Shown piece by piece: positions 6,862-10,170 of a stretch of DNA of 10,170 bases. Made by a program: the position numbers and the translations under genes. Below the pieces are notes generated by a model, which searched no databases, had not been told where the DNA came from, and worked only from the letters and a program-made list of their open reading frames with translations. Origin of the DNA: Ignavibacteriaceae bacterium (GTDB lineage: Bacteria > Bacteroidota > Ignavibacteria > Ignavibacteriales > Ignavibacteriaceae); contig JALNWB010000143.1 in NCBI GenBank assembly GCA_023231105.1, positions 1 through 10,170 of the forward strand, read 5' to 3'. Position 1 is the stretch's first letter. Each line of letters opens with the position of its first letter.

Positions 6862-7845
6862 TTATAGTTTAAAAGGCTGAATTCTGTTTTTGCGGAATTC
6901 AGGACGATAAAACTTTTCGCTTTCAAACTCCTGTGTCCAACCGTTTTTCAAATTGTATTTATCAAGCAAATCTAAAACGCGCTCATATTCGGAAGCGCGG
7001 ATCGTCCGGTTAATTAAAATTTCTTTTTCTGCTTTGTTTGAAGGAAAGTATTGCGACATTACAGAAATATGAATTTTCGGACTTAACTCTTTCGTAATAA
7101 ATGCAAACACTTTTTCCGATTCGGAGAGATCGTTCGGCAGTACAAGGTGGCGGATAATCAATCCCCGCACAACGATATCGCCTTGATATACAAGCTCGTC
7201 GCCGACTTGCTCATACATTTCCTTTACGGCAAGTTTAGCTTGTTCAAAATAATTATCTACTTTAGAAAGCTGTTTTCCGTACTCGCTGTTTCCGTATTTG
7301 AAATCGGGGAGATAGATATCAGCAACGTCTTTATAGAGTTTTAACATTTCAACGGAGTCGTATCCGTTGGTGTTGTAAATAATGGGAAGCCGCAAACCTT
7401 TTTGCGCGGCAAGATAAATCGATTTCAAAATTTGCGCAGAAAAATGTGTGGGCGAAACCAATCCGATATTATGGCAGTTTCTGTTTTGCAGTTCGAGCAT
7501 AATTTCCGCCAATCGTTCAGATGAAACTTCATTTAATTTTTCTTCTTTCCAATTTTGACTGATTTCAGAATTTTGGCAAAAGATGCAGCGCAAATTGCAA
7601 TTTCCGAAAAAAATATTTCCTGCTCCATTTGAACCGCTTAAAACCGGTTCTTCGCCAAAGTGAGCTGTATAAGAGGAAACAATCGGCAGATAACCGCTTA
7701 AACATTTGCCGAGTTCGTTTACCGTTCTGTCGGTTAAACAGTTCTTCGGACAGCTTGTGCAAGCTTTCAAAATTTCTTCCGCTTTTTGTGCGCGTTCTAA
7801 GAGAAAACCGGAAGCGTTAAGTTTTATATACGATGGAATGGACAA
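6862..7845 (-). CDS. PflX-type radical SAM protein
   Basis: The protein has 327 residues and a radical SAM core. The cluster motif CxxxCxxC is Cys83, Cys87 and Cys90, in CNLRCIFCQN. The N-terminus carries four extra cysteines (29, 32, 36, 48) followed by HFGEEP (62-67) and SGSNGAGNIFF (71-80). This arrangement matches the PflX group (COG1313), annotated as putative pyruvate formate-lyase activating-like enzymes; no substrate is known. It differs from the radical SAM enzyme usually named in AmmeMemoRadiSam, although it lies tail to tail with that module's A and B proteins. DFKY (181-184) and IRHLVLP (231-237) are further family-like motifs. The start is TTG at 7845: an AAGGAG lies 4 nt upstream, an in-frame stop follows further up, and the first in-frame ATG would remove all catalytic cysteines. 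Confidence 0.9.
   Translation of the reverse strand: MSIPSYIKLNASGFLLERAQKAEEILKACTSCPKNCLTDRTVNELGKCLSGYLPIVSSYTAHFGEEPVLSGSNGAGNIFFGNCNLRCIFCQNSEISQNWKEEKLNEVSSERLAEIMLELQNRNCHNIGLVSPTHFSAQILKSIYLAAQKGLRLPIIYNTNGYDSVEMLKLYKDVADIYLPDFKYGNSEYGKQLSKVDNYFEQAKLAVKEMYEQVGDELVYQGDIVVRGLIIRHLVLPNDLSESEKVFAFITKELSPKIHISVMSQYFPSNKAEKEILINRTIRASEYERVLDLLDKYNLKNGWTQEFESEKFYRPEFRKNRIQPFKL
6877..6902 (-). terminator. Hairpin at the 3' end of the radical SAM gene, possible terminator
   Basis: CTGAATTC (6877-6884) is perfectly repeated in inverse at 6895-6902. A wobble and a G:C pair can extend it inward to leave a 6-nt loop. On the - strand the stem is followed by CCTTTTAAACTAT, a short T run over the last codons of the gene. 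Because the Memo and radical SAM stops are 5 nt apart, any terminator must overlap coding sequence, which makes this the best candidate. The T tract is short, so the call is tentative. Confidence 0.35.
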
Positions 7846-7849
7846 AATT

Positions 7850-7855
7850 CTCCTT
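7850..7855 (-). promoter_or_regulatory. Ribosome binding site that fixes the TTG start of the radical SAM gene
   Basis: AAGGAG on the - strand sits 4 nt before the TTG at 7845. It is one of the strongest Shine-Dalgarno matches in the window and supports the non-ATG start. Confidence 0.65.
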
Positions 7856-7906
7856 GTTTAATTTATTTTTATTGTGAGAAAAACATTATTCGTGTTGCTA
7901 ATTTAT

Positions 7907-7914
7907 TATTTTTG
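7907..7914 (+). promoter_or_regulatory. TAnnTTTG-like -7 promoter element upstream of mfd
   Basis: TATTTTTG matches the Bacteroidota housekeeping -7 consensus TAnnTTTG exactly. It would place a transcription start near 7920, leaving a leader of about 30 nt before the TTG start of mfd. No good -33 TTG is found at the expected distance, and the region is AT-rich enough for chance matches, so confidence is low. Confidence 0.3.
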
Positions 7915-7936
7915 AGTGACAATTTTTAGGATTAAT

Positions 7937-7941
7937 AGAGA
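7937..7941 (+). promoter_or_regulatory. Probable ribosome binding site deciding the mfd start
   Basis: AGAGA lies 7 nt before the TTG at 7949. The alternative in-frame start, GTG at 7916, has no purine-rich sequence upstream and directly follows a TGA stop, so TTG is preferred. Confidence 0.4.
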
Positions 7942-7948
7942 ACCACAA

Positions 7949-10170
7949 TTGATTACCGCCCTCTTCAAGAAATTAGTACAAGAATTTACCTCGAACCCAA
8001 ATAAAAACTTTCCAATTTCTCCGCTTTTTGGTGCTTCAAAAAGTTTTTTAGTTAAAGAGCTTTTTGAAAGGGAAAACCAAATTGTAGTTTTGCTGCCAAG
8101 TCCACAAGCGGTTTTGGAGATGAATGTTGAGTTAAGCATTCTCGATCTCTCTGATCATCTTTTATCCATTACAGAATTTAAAACCGAAACGCTGCAAGAA
8201 AAGTTGACAGAACTATCAAAGCGCGAAAAATTTATTCTTCTTTCAACATATGAATTGCTCACTTTCCCAATTCCCTCAAAACAAGTTATTGAACAGAACA
8301 CCACCAAGATCACCGTTGGCGGAAGTTTAACGTACGGCGATTTAATTGAATATTTTAATTTGCTGAATTATAACCGCGATAAATTTGTTGAAGATCCGGG
8401 AGATTTTTCGGTTCGCGGAGCGATAATTGATTTTTGGTCTTACAGCGAAAAGATGCCGGTGCGCATTGAGTTTGACGGCGATTTTATTGAGTCAATCCGC
8501 TTCTTCGATCCCGAAAGTCAGCGCTCGATTGAAAAAACAATTGAAGTAACTATCGCAGGTAGTTTGGAACAAAACAGTCAGCAGTCGGCAGTTGGCAGTC
8601 GTCAGTCTGATATTTTTGAGTATTTAAGTAATCCGGTTATTCTTGCTTCTTCTTACGAATTGAGCAATCTTGGGAAAGATAATTCTACCAGCAATTCCGT
8701 TAATTCAACTAAAGAAAAAGTCGATGTTGAATTCAACGATATTTTAAATGAACTTGAAATAACCGAACCCACAAATGATGGTAAACAACTAACCACTAAC
8801 CACCATCAACTAACTATTTCCTCTACCTCTGCCCGCTGGATCATTGAAGAAGAAATCGGTGCATCTGAAAATAAAATTGAGTTGGGATTTGCAGAGGCTC
8901 CCGTTATAAAATCGAATTATAAAGTTTTGTTAAATACACTTCTTCAATTTGAAAAAGAAGATTACAAAATATTTATCGCAGCCGAAAACGATTTACAGAC
9001 AAACCGCCTAAATGAACTTTTCTCCGAATTAAGCGAAGAGATTTCATACTTTATTGATGAGGGGAAAATCAAAATATTTTCTCTTGCCGTGAAAGACGGC
9101 TTCATCAACAAAAAAGAAAAAGTTCTTCTGCTTACCGATTACCAAATGTTCGGCAAACCGTACCGGACAAAACTTCCTTCGCACAAACCGATGAAGAAAA
9201 ACCGGAATAAAGAATTCGCTTCAATCAAACCGGGTGATTTTATTGTGCATGAAGAATTTGGAATAGGAAGATACGGCGGACTTGAGACCATCAAGATCGG
9301 CGAAGCTGAACAAGAATCGATGAAACTTTTTTACAGCGACGGCGGAGTAGTTTATGTCAATCTTAATTATCTCCATCTTGTAAAAAAATATTCGTCAAAA
9401 GAAGGAATAACTCCATCGCTTTCAACTCTTGGTTCGAGCGATTGGAGCAACACGAAGAAAAAAACAAAGAAGAAAATTAAAGAAGCTGCACGCGAGCTTA
9501 TCGTGCTTTACGCCAAAAGAAAAGCCGCGCACGGTTTTGCGTTCAGTGATGATTCTGTTTGGCAGAAAGAATTGGAAGCTTCTTTCATTTATGAAGATAC
9601 TCCCGATCAGGCCAAAGTTACAGAAGAAGTTAAGCAGGATATGCATGCGGTCAGTCCGATGGATCGTCTTGTTTGTGGTGATGTTGGTTTTGGAAAAACC
9701 GAAGTCGCCGTGCGCGCTGCATTCAAAGCAGTGCAAGATGGAAAGCAAGTTGCTATTCTTGTTCCAACAACAATTTTAGCCGAGCAGCATTACAATACTT
9801 TTGTTGATCGGCTTTCACAGTTTCCTGTTAAAGTTGCGGCGCTCTCACGTTTCCAAACGAAAGCGCAGCAAAAAGAAATTGTTGAGCAGTTGGCTCAATC
9901 CAAAGTTGATATTGTTATCGGAACGCACCGGCTTCTTTCAAAAGATATAAAGTTTAATGATCTTGGTTTACTGATCATCGATGAAGAACACCGCTTTGGC
10001 GTGATGGTGAAAGAGAAGTTGAAAGCGATAAAAGTTAATGTTGATACACTTACGCTGACCGCAACTCCGATTCCCCGCACGTTGAATTTATCACTGCTTG
10101 GCGCGCGCGATTTATCAATCATCGCCACTCCGCCGCCAAACCGGCAGCCGATTTACACAATCGTTTCAAC
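7949..10170 (+). CDS. mfd: Transcription-repair coupling factor Mfd, 3'-truncated
   Basis: Mfd is a DNA translocase that removes RNA polymerase stalled at lesions and recruits UvrA. About 740 codons are visible and the frame is open to the right edge, so roughly the C-terminal third is missing. In order: a degenerate UvrB-like module beginning with GASKSFLVKELFE (about residues 29-41); a variable stretch (about 205-295) that contains two heptanucleotide repeats; the CarD-like RNA-polymerase-interacting domain from KPGDFIVHEEFGIGRYGG (about 427-444); then the translocase with Walker A GDVGFGKTE (577-585), DEEHRFGV (678-685) and TATPIPRT (704-711). The window ends shortly after ATPPPNRQP. The start is TTG at 7949 with AGAGA upstream; GTG at 7916 would add 11 residues. 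It is divergent from the radical SAM gene across 103 bp, so it probably has its own promoter. No frameshift is seen despite the repeats. Confidence 0.96.
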   Translation, partial: MITALFKKLVQEFTSNPNKNFPISPLFGASKSFLVKELFERENQIVVLLPSPQAVLEMNVELSILDLSDHLLSITEFKTETLQEKLTELSKREKFILLSTYELLTFPIPSKQVIEQNTTKITVGGSLTYGDLIEYFNLLNYNRDKFVEDPGDFSVRGAIIDFWSYSEKMPVRIEFDGDFIESIRFFDPESQRSIEKTIEVTIAGSLEQNSQQSAVGSRQSDIFEYLSNPVILASSYELSNLGKDNSTSNSVNSTKEKVDVEFNDILNELEITEPTNDGKQLTTNHHQLTISSTSARWIIEEEIGASENKIELGFAEAPVIKSNYKVLLNTLLQFEKEDYKIFIAAENDLQTNRLNELFSELSEEISYFIDEGKIKIFSLAVKDGFINKKEKVLLLTDYQMFGKPYRTKLPSHKPMKKNRNKEFASIKPGDFIVHEEFGIGRYGGLETIKIGEAEQESMKLFYSDGGVVYVNLNYLHLVKKYSSKEGITPSLSTLGSSDWSNTKKKTKKKIKEAARELIVLYAKRKAAHGFAFSDDSVWQKELEASFIYEDTPDQAKVTEEVKQDMHAVSPMDRLVCGDVGFGKTEVAVRAAFKAVQDGKQVAILVPTTILAEQHYNTFVDRLSQFPVKVAALSRFQTKAQQKEIVEQLAQSKVDIVIGTHRLLSKDIKFNDLGLLIIDEEHRFGVMVKEKLKAIKVNVDTLTLTATPIPRTLNLSLLGARDLSIIATPPPNRQPIYTIVS
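8575..8609 (+). repeat. Five tandem heptanucleotides (CAGTCGG type) inside mfd
   Basis: Five successive 7-mers all begin CAGT: CAGTCAG, CAGTCGG, CAGTTGG, CAGTCGT and CAGTCTG. The 7-bp period is exact. The stretch is translated in frame as SQQSAVGSRQS, about residues 209-220 of Mfd, and resembles short heptanucleotide repeats more usual in intergenic DNA. Confidence 0.8.
8788..8815 (+). repeat. Four tandem heptanucleotides (ACTAACC type) inside mfd
   Basis: The units are ACTAACC, ACTAACC, ACCATCA (degenerate) and ACTAACT, again with an exact 7-bp period but a motif unrelated to the first array. They are translated in frame as part of QLTTNHHQLT, about residues 280-289 of Mfd. Confidence 0.65.

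Noticed and set aside
9429..9779. A 116-codon + strand ORF and overlapping - strand ORFs inside mfd
   Set aside because: They overlap highly conserved Mfd domains in another frame and their translations show no recognisable family pattern.

Overview
The window is AT-rich bacterial chromosome, densely packed with core and metabolic genes. I see no phage, transposase, CRISPR array, rRNA or tRNA. Several traits together suggest the Bacteroidota/Ignavibacteria side of the tree: an anaerobe-type gene set (tryptophanase, radical SAM enzyme, AMMECR1/Memo), a gene resembling the Bacteroidota-associated DUF4905 family, weak Shine-Dalgarno sequences, and a TAnnTTTG-like promoter element before mfd. This placement is inference from gene content, not from a marker phylogeny.

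Layout from left to right. A 5'-truncated priA (replication-restart helicase, + strand) runs in from the left edge and ends at a strong inverted repeat, which is shared with the convergent gene of a Yip1-domain membrane protein (- strand). A 159-bp divergent spacer follows. Next comes a compact + strand block that looks like one operon: tryptophanase (tnaA), a DUF4905-like protein of unknown role, an AMMECR1-domain protein and a Memo-family protein. The gaps are 13 nt, 11 nt and a 14-nt overlap. Five bases beyond Memo, tail to tail, lies a PflX-type radical SAM enzyme on the - strand. A 103-bp divergent spacer then leads to mfd (transcription-repair coupling factor, + strand), which runs off the right edge inside its helicase module.

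How the genes relate. priA and mfd are housekeeping DNA-maintenance genes that bracket the more distinctive centre. AMMECR1 and Memo are known to co-occur with a radical SAM enzyme (the AmmeMemoRadiSam module), whose chemistry remains unresolved. Here that pair sits behind a tryptophanase, and the nearby radical SAM enzyme is of the PflX type and in opposite orientation. This tryptophanase, DUF4905, AMMECR1, Memo and radical SAM neighbourhood is the best candidate in the window for an undescribed functional association.

The most unusual raw DNA signal is inside mfd: two different tandem repeats, both with an exact 7-bp period, lie in a poorly conserved stretch of the N-terminal half and are read through in frame.
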